Source of the DNA: Palleronia aestuarii
GTDB taxonomy: Bacteria > Pseudomonadota > Alphaproteobacteria > Rhodobacterales > Rhodobacteraceae
NCBI RefSeq assembly: GCF_003253995.1
Contig: NZ_QKZL01000001.1
Coordinates: 124,001-188,000 of the forward strand
Length of the DNA stretch: 64,000 bases
Direction: 5' to 3'
The translations under genes and the position numbers were made by a program. The notes under the pieces are model-generated. The model saw nothing but the letters and a program-made list of their open reading frames with translations. It searched no databases and was not told the origin of the DNA. Shown here one piece after another: positions 9,117 through 17,982 of the stretch. Each line of letters opens with the position of its first letter. The stretch's first letter is position 1.

Positions 9117-10574
9117 CTATCCGCCCACCGGATCGAAAAGCTCGCGCGGCAGCTCGAAACCCCACATGCGGAACCTTTCCGCGAAATGCGACCGCATGCC
9201 GGTCGCGGTGAAATGCCCGATGATCTTGTTGTCGGGCGTGAGGCCGGTGCGCTGGAAGCGGAAGATCTCCTGCATCGAGATCACGTCGCCCTCCATGCCA
9301 GTCACCTCGGTGATCGACGTCATCCGGCGCGATCCGTCCTGCAGGCGGCTCGCCTGGACGATGAGATTGACGGCCGATGCGATCTGGCTTCGCACGGCCT
9401 TCAGCGGCATTTCGATCCCGGCCATCGCGACCATGTTCTCGAGCCGGCTGATCCCGTCGCGGGCGGAGTTCGCGTGGATCGTCGTCATCGACCCGTCATG
9501 GCCCGTGTTCATCGCCTGGAGCATGTCGATCACTTCCTCGCCGCGGGTCTCGCCCACGATGATGCGGTCGGGCCGCATCCGAAGCGCGTTCTTCAGGCAG
9601 TCGCGTTGTGTGACCGCGCCGCGACCCTCCACGTTGGCGGGCCGGCTTTCCATCCGTCCGACATGGGTCTGCTGAAGCTGCAGTTCCGCGGTATCCTCGA
9701 TCGTGAGGATCCGCTCGGAATTGTCGATGAAGGACGACAGCGCGTTGAGCGTCGTGGTCTTGCCCGAGCCGGTTCCGCCCGAGACGATGATGTTGAGCCG
9801 GGTGGAGACGGCCGCCTCGAGATAGAGGGCCATCGCCTCGCTGAACGCGCCGAAGCGCACGAGATCGTCGATCCCGAGCTTTTCCTTCTTGAACTTGCGG
9901 ATCGAGACCAGGGATCCGTCGACGGCGATCGGGGGCACCATCGCGTTGAACCGGGAGCCGTCGGCCAGCCGGGCATCGACATAGGGGTTCGATTCGTCGA
10001 CGCGGCGTCCCACGGCGGAGACGATCTTGTCGATGATCCGGAGCAGGTGGCGCTCGTCCTTGAACGTTACGTCCGAGAGGGTGAGCTTGCCGTCCCGTTC
10101 CACGAAGATCTGCTGCGGCCCGTTCACGAGGATGTCGTTGACCGTGTCGTCCTTCAGAAGCGTTTCGAGAGGCCCGAGCCCCTTCACCTCGTCGTAGAGA
10201 TCCTGGTTGAGGTGCTGGCGTTCCTCGCGATTGAGCACGACCCCCATCTCGGTCAGCGCCTCACCCACGATCGCGGTGATCTCTTCCTTCAGGTCCTCCT
10301 CGCTTGCCTGGTCGAGCGCGGCGAGGTTCAAGTTGTCGAGGAGTTCCTTGTGCAGCTGGACCTTGATGTCGCTGAGACGCTCCTTGCGCTTGCGCTCGCG
10401 ATCCTGCGGGGCCGGACGAGCGGGCGCCGCGGAGCGGGTCGGGCGGGGGGGTGTGGCGATCGGGGCTGGTTCCGGGATCGCGGGCTGGACCGGAACGGAT
10501 TGCGTCGGAGCAGGCGTCGCGGTCGGGGCGGCCGGGGTCTCGGGCGCAGCGGGCTTCTTGTAGCGTGAGAACAT
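9117..10574 (-). CDS. cpaF: CpaF/TadA, Tad pilus assembly ATPase
   Basis: This cytoplasmic hexameric secretion ATPase (485 residues) of the VirB11/PilT superfamily powers Flp pilus extension and retraction. A Pro/Ala-rich N-terminal extension (about 1-58) precedes a basic helical region. The core has Walker A GGTGSGKTT at 266-274, the Asp box TIEDTAEL at 291-298, Walker B RIIVGETRG at 337-345, and the His box TGHDGSMTTIHANS at 357-370. It lies between cpaE (13 bp) and tadB (6 bp). Confidence 0.96.
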   Translation of the reverse strand: MFSRYKKPAAPETPAAPTATPAPTQSVPVQPAIPEPAPIATPPRPTRSAAPARPAPQDRERKRKERLSDIKVQLHKELLDNLNLAALDQASEEDLKEEITAIVGEALTEMGVVLNREERQHLNQDLYDEVKGLGPLETLLKDDTVNDILVNGPQQIFVERDGKLTLSDVTFKDERHLLRIIDKIVSAVGRRVDESNPYVDARLADGSRFNAMVPPIAVDGSLVSIRKFKKEKLGIDDLVRFGAFSEAMALYLEAAVSTRLNIIVSGGTGSGKTTTLNALSSFIDNSERILTIEDTAELQLQQTHVGRMESRPANVEGRGAVTQRDCLKNALRMRPDRIIVGETRGEEVIDMLQAMNTGHDGSMTTIHANSARDGISRLENMVAMAGIEMPLKAVRSQIASAVNLIVQASRLQDGSRRMTSITEVTGMEGDVISMQEIFRFQRTGLTPDNKIIGHFTATGMRSHFAERFRMWGFELPRELFDPVGG

Positions 10575-10587
10575 GGTCTGGCCCCTT

Positions 10588-11844
10588 CTAGGACGCGGTC
10601 GACGCGGCGCGGTTCAGCTCGTGGATCGAGGCGGCGATCTTCTGGATTTCGCGACGGAGCGGGTTCTTCCGCGCGCCTTCGGCGAGCGGCAATCCTTGAT
10701 CGTTCGCCTCCGTGACGGGCTTGCCCCCGTCGGGAAGCCGGACCTCGATCCCGATGTCGAGGCTTTCGGCCAGACGTTTCAGCCGGCTCTTGCCCGCAAG
10801 GTCGGTGAAGCCCGGGGCACGGTTCAGCATGAAGCGCAGCTTCTCGATGGGCAGATTCTCGGATTTGAGCGCCCGTATCATCTTAAGCGTGTTCTGCGCC
10901 GAGCGCATGTCGAGCTCGAGCAGCGTGAAGTACACATGCGCGCGGTTGAGAACCGTTTCGGTCCACTGAACGATCGTGGAAGGCATGTCGATCACGACGT
11001 AATCGAAGTTGCACGCGGCCATGTCGAGAAGGCGGGAGACCTCGTCGGGCCCTATGAGATCGAGCGGCAGCATTTCCGCCGGAGATGTCAGGACGTGGAG
11101 CCGATCGCGGAAGGGCACCAGGGCCTGGAGGAAACTGTCGCTGTCGACCGCATCGGTATTGGTGAGCAGCTCCATCACCGCGTCGCGCTGGGCAAGGTCG
11201 AGATACGTGGCAACCGCGCCCATCTGCAGATCGAGATCGAGTAGGCAGACGCGCGGCGGGTCGGTCTTTTCCGAAAGGGCAAGTTCCCAGGCGAGATTGA
11301 CCGCGAAGGTGCTGGCCCCGGCGCCGCCGGCCAGGGCGTGGACCGGCAGGATCACCGCATTCCGGTCGCCCGCGGACTTGAGCGCCGAGACGGTTCCGCG
11401 ACCTTGCGGCGGTGCCGGGGCCGCAGGCGGAGCCTCGGGCTTGCGCATCCGCTCGACCGCCTCGCGCAGCGCGCCGTCGGGAAGCGGGTAGGGGACGAAT
11501 TCGCGCGCACCGAGCTTCAGAAGCTGGTGTAGCACCATAGGGCTCACTTCCTCCGCGATGACCACGACACCGATTCCGCGACTGCATGCCGTCCGAATCA
11601 GTTCAGAGATGAGCGCGGTGTTGCCTTCGTCGGCCTCGTCCATGGCGATCGCCACGAATTCGAGGGCGTCCGCCTCGGGTTGCCGGAGAAACGAGGCGGC
11701 ATCGGAGAAGGACAGATCCCCCCAGGCCGCGCCGAGTTCCGCCTCCATATCCTCGATGAGGAGATCGAACTTCTCGACATCGCGGCAGATCGTGCAGGCA
11801 CGGACGAGGTCCTGTTCGATTGCCAGGGCGGTTGTACTCGTCAT
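10588..11844 (-). CDS. cpaE: CpaE/TadZ, polar-localisation ATPase-like protein of the Tad pilus
   Basis: A 418-residue protein with an N-terminal receiver-like domain (about 10-135), a Pro/Ala linker (137-148) and a C-terminal MinD/ParA-like domain. The P-loop region reads GGAGAST at 173-179, so the Lys and Gly of a normal KGGxGKT motif are missing. Such atypical Walker A motifs are known in TadZ proteins. LLDLDLQMG near 201-209 is the equivalent of switch II. These proteins position the Tad machine at a cell pole. The gene begins 185 bp after ompA, which leaves room for an internal promoter. Confidence 0.88.
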   Translation of the reverse strand: MTSTTALAIEQDLVRACTICRDVEKFDLLIEDMEAELGAAWGDLSFSDAASFLRQPEADALEFVAIAMDEADEGNTALISELIRTACSRGIGVVVIAEEVSPMVLHQLLKLGAREFVPYPLPDGALREAVERMRKPEAPPAAPAPPQGRGTVSALKSAGDRNAVILPVHALAGGAGASTFAVNLAWELALSEKTDPPRVCLLDLDLQMGAVATYLDLAQRDAVMELLTNTDAVDSDSFLQALVPFRDRLHVLTSPAEMLPLDLIGPDEVSRLLDMAACNFDYVVIDMPSTIVQWTETVLNRAHVYFTLLELDMRSAQNTLKMIRALKSENLPIEKLRFMLNRAPGFTDLAGKSRLKRLAESLDIGIEVRLPDGGKPVTEANDQGLPLAEGARKNPLRREIQKIAASIHELNRAASTAS

Positions 11845-12029
11845 GACCTACGGATCCCCTCGTCAACGCGGGCCGGGTGTCGTCGACGATGTCGAACGAC
11901 GGTCGGTCGGTCCCGGATCGTATCTATGACATGAGGGTTACGAGAGCGTTTAGGCCGCCCCGATCTGAGATCACCGCCCGTGATGCCCGCGTTATTTGTG
12001 CCGGGATGGGGATAGTTGGATATGCGGGC

Positions 12030-12683
12030 CTAGGGTGTATCGATGTCGGTGGTTCCGACATCGCCAAGCGTCACGAAGGGCTCCGCGCTGCGGACGTATT
12101 CACGGAAGATCACCGCCGCATACTTGCCGTTCATCAGACGATCCGACCCGCCCGCAAACCCCGAAACCTCGATCACCGTCCTCCGGTTTGCCCGTTCACG
12201 CCCCTGTGTCACGATCAACGGCTGCGTTTCGCCGAAGGAGACGAGCGCCGCGAGGCGCGCGGGGTTCACGCCGTGCGAGACCAGCGCGGCGACCACCGCC
12301 TCGGCGCGGCGCAGGCCCAGCGCGTAGTTATACGCATCACTGCCGACGAGGTCGGTATGGCCATAGACGCGGAACGCCACTTCGGGGAATTGACGGATCC
12401 ATGCGGCCTGTCGGGCGATCGTCGCGCGTGCCGCGGCATCGAGCACGGCGCTGTTAAATGCGAAGGTCACGACCGAATCGATCTCGGTGGAGAACCGGTT
12501 GTTCAGCCCCTCGATCTGGCTGATCTGGCCTGTCTGGACGAGCAGGTTGTTCCGCGTCGGCTCTCCGAACCGCCCCTCGTCGAGCATCGATCCGGCAGGA
12601 CGGTTCCAGCTCGGCGACGCCGCGCAGGAGACGAGAAGCATGGTCGCGGCGAAAGCCGAGAGGACGATCCGCACGATGCTCAC
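12030..12683 (-). CDS. OmpA-family lipoprotein of the Tad locus
   Basis: A 217-residue protein with a leader ending in the lipobox LLVSC (Cys 20), then a C-terminal OmpA/MotB peptidoglycan-binding domain (about 65-180). That domain carries the hallmark GHTDLVGSDAYN followed by LGLRRAEAV, and later RERANRRTVIEV. It probably links the secretin to peptidoglycan; this is an inference from position. Its start overlaps the stop of cpaC by four bases, a sign of translational coupling. Confidence 0.88.
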   Translation of the reverse strand: MSIVRIVLSAFAATMLLVSCAASPSWNRPAGSMLDEGRFGEPTRNNLLVQTGQISQIEGLNNRFSTEIDSVVTFAFNSAVLDAAARATIARQAAWIRQFPEVAFRVYGHTDLVGSDAYNYALGLRRAEAVVAALVSHGVNPARLAALVSFGETQPLIVTQGRERANRRTVIEVSGFAGGSDRLMNGKYAAVIFREYVRSAEPFVTLGDVGTTDIDTP

Positions 12684-14083
12684 TCCATCACGTAGCCGTA
12701 GGAGCCCGAGAAATCCTGCCGTGCGACCTCGCCCGCCGGACCGCCGACGACCCGCCCCTGCAGGAACAGCTCGCGCTCGGTCGGAATGGTGATGCGGTCG
12801 GACGGCACCGCGAGCGCCTCGCCCCTGACGGGGCTCACGAGGTGGGCGGTTATGATGATGACGAGCTCGCTCTGGTTTCGCTCGTATTCCGCGCTGCGGA
12901 AAAGTGCGCCGAGGACGGGGAGGTCGCCCAGCCAGGGCACCTGACCGGAGAGGTCGCGGAAATCGTCCTGCAGAAGGCCCGCGATGGCGAAGCTCTCGCC
13001 GTCCCGAAGCTCGATCGTCGTTTGCGATTCCCGCCGGGAGAAACCGTTGACCGCGAAACCTCCGGCGGTGACCGCAACGGTCGGGTCGATGCCGGAGACG
13101 GCGGCCGTGAGCTCGATGTTGATCGTATCGGTGTCCACGACGCGCGGCAGGAAATCGAGCTCCACGCCGAAGGGCTTGTACTCGATCGCGATCGAATCCT
13201 CCTCGCCGCGCACCGGGATCGGGTATTCGCCGCCCGCGAGGAAGGAGGCCTCCTGTCCCGACAGAGCGGTGAGGTTCGGCTCCGCGAGTGTCCGGACGAC
13301 GCCTTTCGATTCGAGTGCCTCGAGCAGGACCGCGAGACGCAGGCTTCCGGTGCCGAAGCTGATTCCGAAGCGGCCTTCCTGCGGCGTGGCGGTGACCGGC
13401 CCCTGGCCATCGAGGAAGCGTCCGAGATTGTCGCCTTCGCCATAGGTCCCGGTCGCCGCCGTCGCGGCATAGTTCCCGTCGACGCCACCGAGCGCGACGG
13501 AGGAGTTGAGCGCCTTGCTCGCCGACCGCGACATCTCCGCGAAGCGCACCTTCAGCATAACCTGCTGCGTGCCGCCCACGCTCATCAGGTTGGAGACCCG
13601 TTCCGGCGCGTAGCGGCTCGCAAGATCGAGGGCGCGGTCGAGCGCGGTGATGCTCGACACGATCCCCGAGAGGACGATTCCGTCATTGGCGGTGCGGACC
13701 TCGATCCGTTCATTGGGCAGGATCTGCTGCAGCCGTTCCTTGAATTCGGCGATATCCGGAATGACGTGGACATCGACATTCGTGATGAGCCGCCCTTCGG
13801 CGTCGAGCAACGTGAGCGTCGTTCGACCCGGCGTCTTGCCGAGAACGTAGATCGTCCGGTCCGACAGGGTGGAAATGTCGGCGATGGCGGGGTTGGCGAT
13901 GCTGAGTTCCGCGAAGGGGGCGTCGGCCTCAACGACCACGGCGCGGTTCATCGGAACGCTGAGATCGCCGGAGGTCGCGCCGGGCATGATGCGCAGCCCC
14001 TGTGCGGATGCGGGCGGCGCCACGACACCGCCGGCCATCGCAAGGCCGAGCAGCACCCCCCTCACCATCGCCTCTACGCCCAT
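12680..14083 (-). CDS. cpaC: CpaC/RcpA, outer-membrane secretin of the Tad pilus
   Basis: A 467-residue secretin with a cleavable signal peptide (to about PASAQG, residue 28), an N-terminal pilus/secretin N domain (35-105) and a BON-like segment around 105-170. The secretin beta-domain (about 250-420) contains ALSGQEASFLAGGEYPIPV and VPWLGDLPVLGALFRS, both typical of the family. It forms the channel through which the Flp fibre exits. The gene is separated from cpaB by 163 bp in which I see no gene, and overlaps the following OmpA gene. Confidence 0.94.
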   Translation of the reverse strand: MGVEAMVRGVLLGLAMAGGVVAPPASAQGLRIMPGATSGDLSVPMNRAVVVEADAPFAELSIANPAIADISTLSDRTIYVLGKTPGRTTLTLLDAEGRLITNVDVHVIPDIAEFKERLQQILPNERIEVRTANDGIVLSGIVSSITALDRALDLASRYAPERVSNLMSVGGTQQVMLKVRFAEMSRSASKALNSSVALGGVDGNYAATAATGTYGEGDNLGRFLDGQGPVTATPQEGRFGISFGTGSLRLAVLLEALESKGVVRTLAEPNLTALSGQEASFLAGGEYPIPVRGEEDSIAIEYKPFGVELDFLPRVVDTDTINIELTAAVSGIDPTVAVTAGGFAVNGFSRRESQTTIELRDGESFAIAGLLQDDFRDLSGQVPWLGDLPVLGALFRSAEYERNQSELVIIITAHLVSPVRGEALAVPSDRITIPTERELFLQGRVVGGPAGEVARQDFSGSYGYVME

Positions 14084-14246
14084 ACCAACCCGCCTCTTCG
14101 CTCGTTGTCACGGCGGATCTCAGGCCCGCTTTCGCGTATCCTGCGGTGTGATGCGATTCAATGCAACGACAGGTCGATCAGCGGAGGGATTATTTGTATG
14201 GTTAGCGCAACACCTCTGGTGGAGCTATTCCTTCGAGGCGGGTACC

Positions 14247-15098
14247 TCAGTTCCGGCAGGTGACCGGAATTTCGACCACTTCCGAGCCGCGACGTGTCCG
14301 CACCGTGCAGACCTCCTGGCGCTGAACCTCTACCCGGCTCTCGCGCTTCAGGCCGAGCAGTTCGCGCTGATCGATCTCCACGGCTTCCGCGACGCTGATG
14401 TCCTCGGCACCCACGAGGCTCAGGAAGAGCGAGCCGGTGGCCTGCGCCTGGGCGAGGGCCGCGACTTGACGCGGGCTGGCCTCCACGGTGACGGTCCGTG
14501 CGACGGTGGCGCCGGAACGATCCTCCTCGGCCGATTGGTCGATCGCCACGAGCCGGACGTTCGTGTCGATGAGCTTCGTCACGTTTTCGCGTTCCCCGCT
14601 GGAAGCGGGCAGGGTGCCGCTCCAGTACACGTCGACCCGATCGCCCGGACGCAGGAATCCCGAAACGCCCGTGGCGACATCCACACGGATCGCGAAGGCA
14701 CGCATGCCCTCGGCCAGGCGGGCGGAGACGCCGGCATCCTCGCCGGGTTTCGTCACCTTCGATGCGAGAACCGCCTCGTTGGGTTCCATGGCGCGCAGGA
14801 CGGAGCGCTCGACTCCCGTCCCGTTCGGGAACAACTCTTCCTCGCTGCGGAAGACGCCCTCCGGCGTGGCTTCGACGGGGAAGGCTACGAGCCGGACGTC
14901 GTTTGCGGAGAGGCGCTCGCCATAGGCAACGGCGCGATTGACGACAAAGGCGGGTTGCAGCGCGACCTGCGGCGCATTTCTCGCACGTTCGGCGGCGAGG
15001 GCCGACTTGTTCGCGTCGATGTATTCCTTCGCCGTATAGGCCGCGAAACCGGCGAGGCCGAGACCCGCGAGCAGAACGACCATGAAGACAAGCCGCAT
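14247..15098 (-). CDS. cpaB: CpaB/RcpC, periplasmic Tad pilus assembly protein
   Basis: A 283-residue protein with an N-terminal membrane anchor (residues 1-22), an SAF/beta-clip domain around 50-115 and the RcpC domain after it (including GFLRPGDRVDVYWSG). The final segment has two Cys (CTVRTRRG and PVTCRN) that could form a disulfide. In Tad systems CpaB links the inner-membrane parts to the secretin and helps secretin stability. It lies 138 bp downstream of the pilin gene, behind a strong hairpin. Confidence 0.9.
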   Translation of the reverse strand: MRLVFMVVLLAGLGLAGFAAYTAKEYIDANKSALAAERARNAPQVALQPAFVVNRAVAYGERLSANDVRLVAFPVEATPEGVFRSEEELFPNGTGVERSVLRAMEPNEAVLASKVTKPGEDAGVSARLAEGMRAFAIRVDVATGVSGFLRPGDRVDVYWSGTLPASSGERENVTKLIDTNVRLVAIDQSAEEDRSGATVARTVTVEASPRQVAALAQAQATGSLFLSLVGAEDISVAEAVEIDQRELLGLKRESRVEVQRQEVCTVRTRRGSEVVEIPVTCRN

Positions 15099-15176
15099 TC
15101 TTGCAACCTCACCACTTTCTGGAATCGACCGAAGCCGTTCCTGTATCCGTTAGCGATCAACCATGCAGAAACGGTA

Positions 15177-15205
15177 AATCCGGCCGCGTCCTGAGCGGCC
15201 GGATT
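15177..15205 (-). terminator. Strong hairpin between flp and cpaB
   Basis: An eleven-base-pair perfect stem (AATCCGGCCGC / GCGGCCGGATT) with a seven-base loop, 32 bp downstream of the flp stop codon. On the minus strand it is followed by TACCGTTTC, an imperfect T-rich tail. It probably terminates most flp transcripts or protects the 3' end of a pilin-only mRNA, which would give the pilin excess that a fibre needs. Confidence 0.6.
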
Positions 15206-15236
15206 CCAGCGATCATGCATGATGGCTCCGATATCT

Positions 15237-15464
15237 TCACGGAGTCGTGGTGGTCCCGGAGGTGCCGAGCGTTCCGATCGGCGCAACGCTAGCATCGGTA
15301 AGGCTCGCCCCGATGTCCGTTCCGAGGTTCGTCACGCCAGTGCGGACGCTGGCAAGAACGGCGATCCCGAGGCCGACGATGGCGGCGGTCAGCACGACCC
15401 AGTCGACGGTAACGGCGCCGTCTTCGTCACGGCGAAAATTCCTGGCAAGCTTGAAGAATTTCAT
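15237..15464 (-). CDS. flp: Flp-type major pilin candidate
   Basis: A 75-residue prepilin. A short basic leader ending RRDEDG is followed by AVTVDWVVLTAAIVGLG, so cleavage after Gly 16 would leave a hydrophobic N-terminal helix with an Asp at mature position 5 instead of the usual Glu. The C-terminal third is rich in Thr, Ser and Gly. It is the first gene of the Tad locus and has its own downstream hairpin. Start: the ATG at 15464 has AAGGA eight bases upstream; in-frame ATGs at 15470 and 15473 sit too close to that site. It is the only pilin in the window. Confidence 0.85.
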   Translation of the reverse strand: MKFFKLARNFRRDEDGAVTVDWVVLTAAIVGLGIAVLASVRTGVTNLGTDIGASLTDASVAPIGTLGTSGTTTTP

Positions 15465-15821
15465 GTTCATCATCCTTTTTTGAAGCGGCGTTCGTTGCCC
15501 CACCGACCCGAAACACCGGCTTCGTTCGGCATGGGGCCGTTATGTCGGGGCAATCTGGCCAGAATAAGGCGAGAAACGTGGCATTCTTCGGCGCTTTGAC
15601 GGCGCCATAAAGCGCAAGGCGACTACGTCGGGCCGGGCCCGTGTCGCGATCACGCCTCGGGCCCAAACCACGAGATGCGCAGGGCGAAAGAAGGGCCGCG
15701 TCGCGGCAAATTGGCGACAGACCCCAGCGATTGTTCGGTGCTCTACCGCCAATCACTTGGCGTGTGAGCCTTTGTCCTTCCACGGTGATCGCGGCCACGA
15801 GCGGGAAAGGCGACTTTCGAC
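15465..15821. other. Intergenic region between divergent flp and lytic transglycosylase genes
   Basis: There are 357 bp without a convincing gene; the small ORFs here have no ribosome sites or recognisable products. The region must carry the promoters of both flanking genes. An inverted repeat GCGCTTT...AAAGCGC lies at 15591-15615, with GGCGC/GCGCC inside it. I find no clear sigma-54 or CtrA site. Confidence 0.6.
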
Positions 15822-16664
15822 ATGCGGACCATCCTTATCGCAGCCGTTCTGGCGCTCGCACTTCCCGGCTCGTCGGCACGAGCCGAAGGTCCGCCTCCCT
15901 TTCGCGACTTCACCTTCAAGCGGGTAAAACCCCCTGCCGCCGGTGCGGTGAAGCGCATACTTGTGCAGATCGATCCCGCAGAGGTCCTCCCTGGTTCCAA
16001 ACCGGCAGTGACGCTCGATCCCGGCACGCCCGCCTCGACGGTGGATGCAACGCCTGATGTGCCCTCCGGAGGCTTCTGGGATGACGTTCCGGCCTCGGGA
16101 TTCGGGTCGGGGGGACTGGACCTCGCGATGGCCGCGCTGAACGCCTCGACCGGGCAGGGTGCGGGGTTCCGGCTCGACGCGCTGCGCAGGATCGCGGATC
16201 GGCACGGCGACGACATCCTCGCGGCGACCGTTGGCACACGCGTGTCGCCGGCCCTCGCTCTGGCGGTTATCGCCGTCGAATCGGGCGGGCGGGCGCAGGC
16301 GGTGAGCCATGCGGGGGCGGTCGGTCTGATGCAACTCATGCCGGCGACGGCCAGCCGCTTCGGCGTATCGGATAGCCGCATGGCGTCGGACAACATCCGT
16401 GGCGGCGTGCGCTATCTAGACTGGTTGATGGGTCGGTTCGGCCAGGACCCGATTCTCGTGCTCGCGGGATACAATGCGGGCGAAGGTGCGGTCGATCGGC
16501 ATGGCGGCGTTCCGCCCTATGCGGAAACCCGCGATTACGTGCCGAAAGTGCTCCAGGCCTTCCAGATCGCGCGCGGCCTGTGCCGGACGCCGCCGCTCCT
16601 CATCAGCGACGGCTGTGTCTTCGTGGGCGAACGGATCGCCTCCACGGGCAGCAATGCCGGTTAG
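15822..16664 (+). CDS. Lytic transglycosylase (SLT domain), exported
   Basis: A 280-residue protein with a signal peptide (cleavage near SSARAEG, residue 22), a Pro-rich linker (30-100) and a C-terminal SLT/lysozyme-like domain (about 115-255). The catalytic Glu is E153 in AVESGGRAQAVS, followed by GAVGLMQLMPATASRFGV and AGYNAGEGAV, the standard motifs. It cleaves peptidoglycan to give 1,6-anhydromuropeptides. Its divergent position against the pilin gene suggests it opens the cell wall for Tad pilus assembly, as VirB1-type enzymes do in other machines; this is an inference. Its stop overlaps the convergent scoB stop by four bases. Confidence 0.9.
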   Translation: MRTILIAAVLALALPGSSARAEGPPPFRDFTFKRVKPPAAGAVKRILVQIDPAEVLPGSKPAVTLDPGTPASTVDATPDVPSGGFWDDVPASGFGSGGLDLAMAALNASTGQGAGFRLDALRRIADRHGDDILAATVGTRVSPALALAVIAVESGGRAQAVSHAGAVGLMQLMPATASRFGVSDSRMASDNIRGGVRYLDWLMGRFGQDPILVLAGYNAGEGAVDRHGGVPPYAETRDYVPKVLQAFQIARGLCRTPPLLISDGCVFVGERIASTGSNAG

Positions 16665-17284
16665 ACGATCGTGGCCTCGGTCGCGGCACGGATATCCTCC
16701 TCCGTCACGCCGTCGGCGCATTCCACGATCTTCAGACCACCTTCCACGACATCGAGCACGCCGAGATTGGTGATGATGCGATCGACGACGCCCGTCCCGG
16801 TCAGGGGCAGCGTGCATTCCTTCAGAAGCTTCGATCCGCCGGACTTGTCCTGGTGATCCATGACGACAACCACCTTGCCGACGCCCGCGACGAGGTCCAT
16901 GGCGCCGCCCATGCCCTTGACGAGCTTGCCGGGGATCATCCAGTTCGCGAGATCACCGTTCTCCGCCACCTCCATCGCGCCGAGAATCGCGGCTGCGATC
17001 TTGCCACCGCGGATCATGCCGAAGCTGGTGGCGCTGTCGAAATAGGAGGTGCGGGGCAGTTCCGTGATCGTCTGCTTGCCGGCATTGATGAGGTCGGGAT
17101 CGACCGTCTCCTCAGTCGGAAACGGTCCCATGCCAAGCATGCCGTTTTCCGATTGCAGCGTGATGTCCTTATCGCCCACGTAATTCGCGACGAGCGTGGG
17201 AATCCCGATGCCCAGATTGACGTACCACCCGTCCTCGAGCTCCTCGGCCGCACGCGCGGCCATCTGATTGCGGTCCCAGGGCAT
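16661..17284 (-). CDS. scoB: 3-oxoacid CoA-transferase subunit B
   Basis: A 207-residue beta subunit of succinyl-CoA:3-oxoacid CoA-transferase, which activates acetoacetate with CoA from succinyl-CoA. The conserved active-site segment SENGMLGMGPFP is at about residues 45-56, with the catalytic Glu in SENG, and GGAMDLVAGVGK lies later. Start: the ATG at 17284 overlaps the scoA stop (TGATG). A longer reading frame exists upstream but is a shadow of scoA. The pair acts together in ketone-body or acetoacetate use, often linked to polyhydroxybutyrate turnover. Confidence 0.95.
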   Translation of the reverse strand: MPWDRNQMAARAAEELEDGWYVNLGIGIPTLVANYVGDKDITLQSENGMLGMGPFPTEETVDPDLINAGKQTITELPRTSYFDSATSFGMIRGGKIAAAILGAMEVAENGDLANWMIPGKLVKGMGGAMDLVAGVGKVVVVMDHQDKSGGSKLLKECTLPLTGTGVVDRIITNLGVLDVVEGGLKIVECADGVTEEDIRAATEATIV

Positions 17285-17982
17285 CAGCTCGCCTCCCTCA
17301 GCGTGCGTTGTTCGATCCGTTTCTCGTGCTCGCCTTGAATCAGGCGATGCACGTAGATGCCGGGCAGGTGGATATGGTCCGGGTCGAGCGAGCCGCGCGG
17401 AACGATCTCCTCCACCTCGGCCACGCAGATCTTGCCGCACATGGCGGCGGGCGGATTGAAGTTGCGCGCGGTCTTGCGGAAGACGAGGTTCCCGGTGTCG
17501 TCGGCCTTCCACGCCTTGACGATCGCGAGGTCGGCCACCAGTCCGCGCTCGAGGATATAGGTCTCCCCGTCGAACTCCTTGTGTTCCTTGCCCTCCGCGA
17601 TCTTCGTGCCGACGCCCGTCTTGGTATAGAAGCCCGGAATGCCGCTGCCGCCTGCACGCATGCGCTCGGCGAGCGTGCCTTGCGGATTGAACTCGAGTTC
17701 CAGCTCACCGCCGAGATACTGATGCATGAATTCCTTGTTCTCACCCACGTACGACGAGATCATCTTCTTGACCTGCCGCGTCTGCAGCAGGATCCCGATC
17801 CCGAAATCGTCGACGCCCGCATTATTGGACGCGAATGTCAGATCCTGCGTCCCGGCATCCTTGATCGCCTGGATCAGGAGCTCCGGGATACCGCAGAGCC
17901 CGAACCCGCCTGCCGCGATGAACATGCCGTCGAACAATACACCGTCCAGCGCAGCCCGTGCATCCGGATAGACCTTCTTCAT
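17284..17982 (-). CDS. scoA: 3-oxoacid CoA-transferase subunit A
   Basis: A 232-residue alpha subunit of the same enzyme. Family motifs visible: MFIAAGGFGLCGIPELLIQA near residues 20-39, SNNAGVDDFGIG near 52-63, and GSGIPGFYTKTGVGT near 112-126. The ATG at 17982 begins MKKVYPDARAALDG, typical for ScoA. One-base overlap with scoB indicates coupled translation and subunit balance. Confidence 0.95.
   Translation of the reverse strand: MKKVYPDARAALDGVLFDGMFIAAGGFGLCGIPELLIQAIKDAGTQDLTFASNNAGVDDFGIGILLQTRQVKKMISSYVGENKEFMHQYLGGELELEFNPQGTLAERMRAGGSGIPGFYTKTGVGTKIAEGKEHKEFDGETYILERGLVADLAIVKAWKADDTGNLVFRKTARNFNPPAAMCGKICVAEVEEIVPRGSLDPDHIHLPGIYVHRLIQGEHEKRIEQRTLREAS

Noticed and set aside
15157-15164. 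TCAACCAT resembling the short CtrA motif TTAACCAT between flp and cpaB
   Set aside because: One mismatch in an eight-base motif and no second half; expected by chance.
15474-15821. Sigma-54 promoter for flp
   Set aside because: TGG and GC pairs occur (TGGCCAGATTGC) but the spacing is too short for -24/-12 elements.
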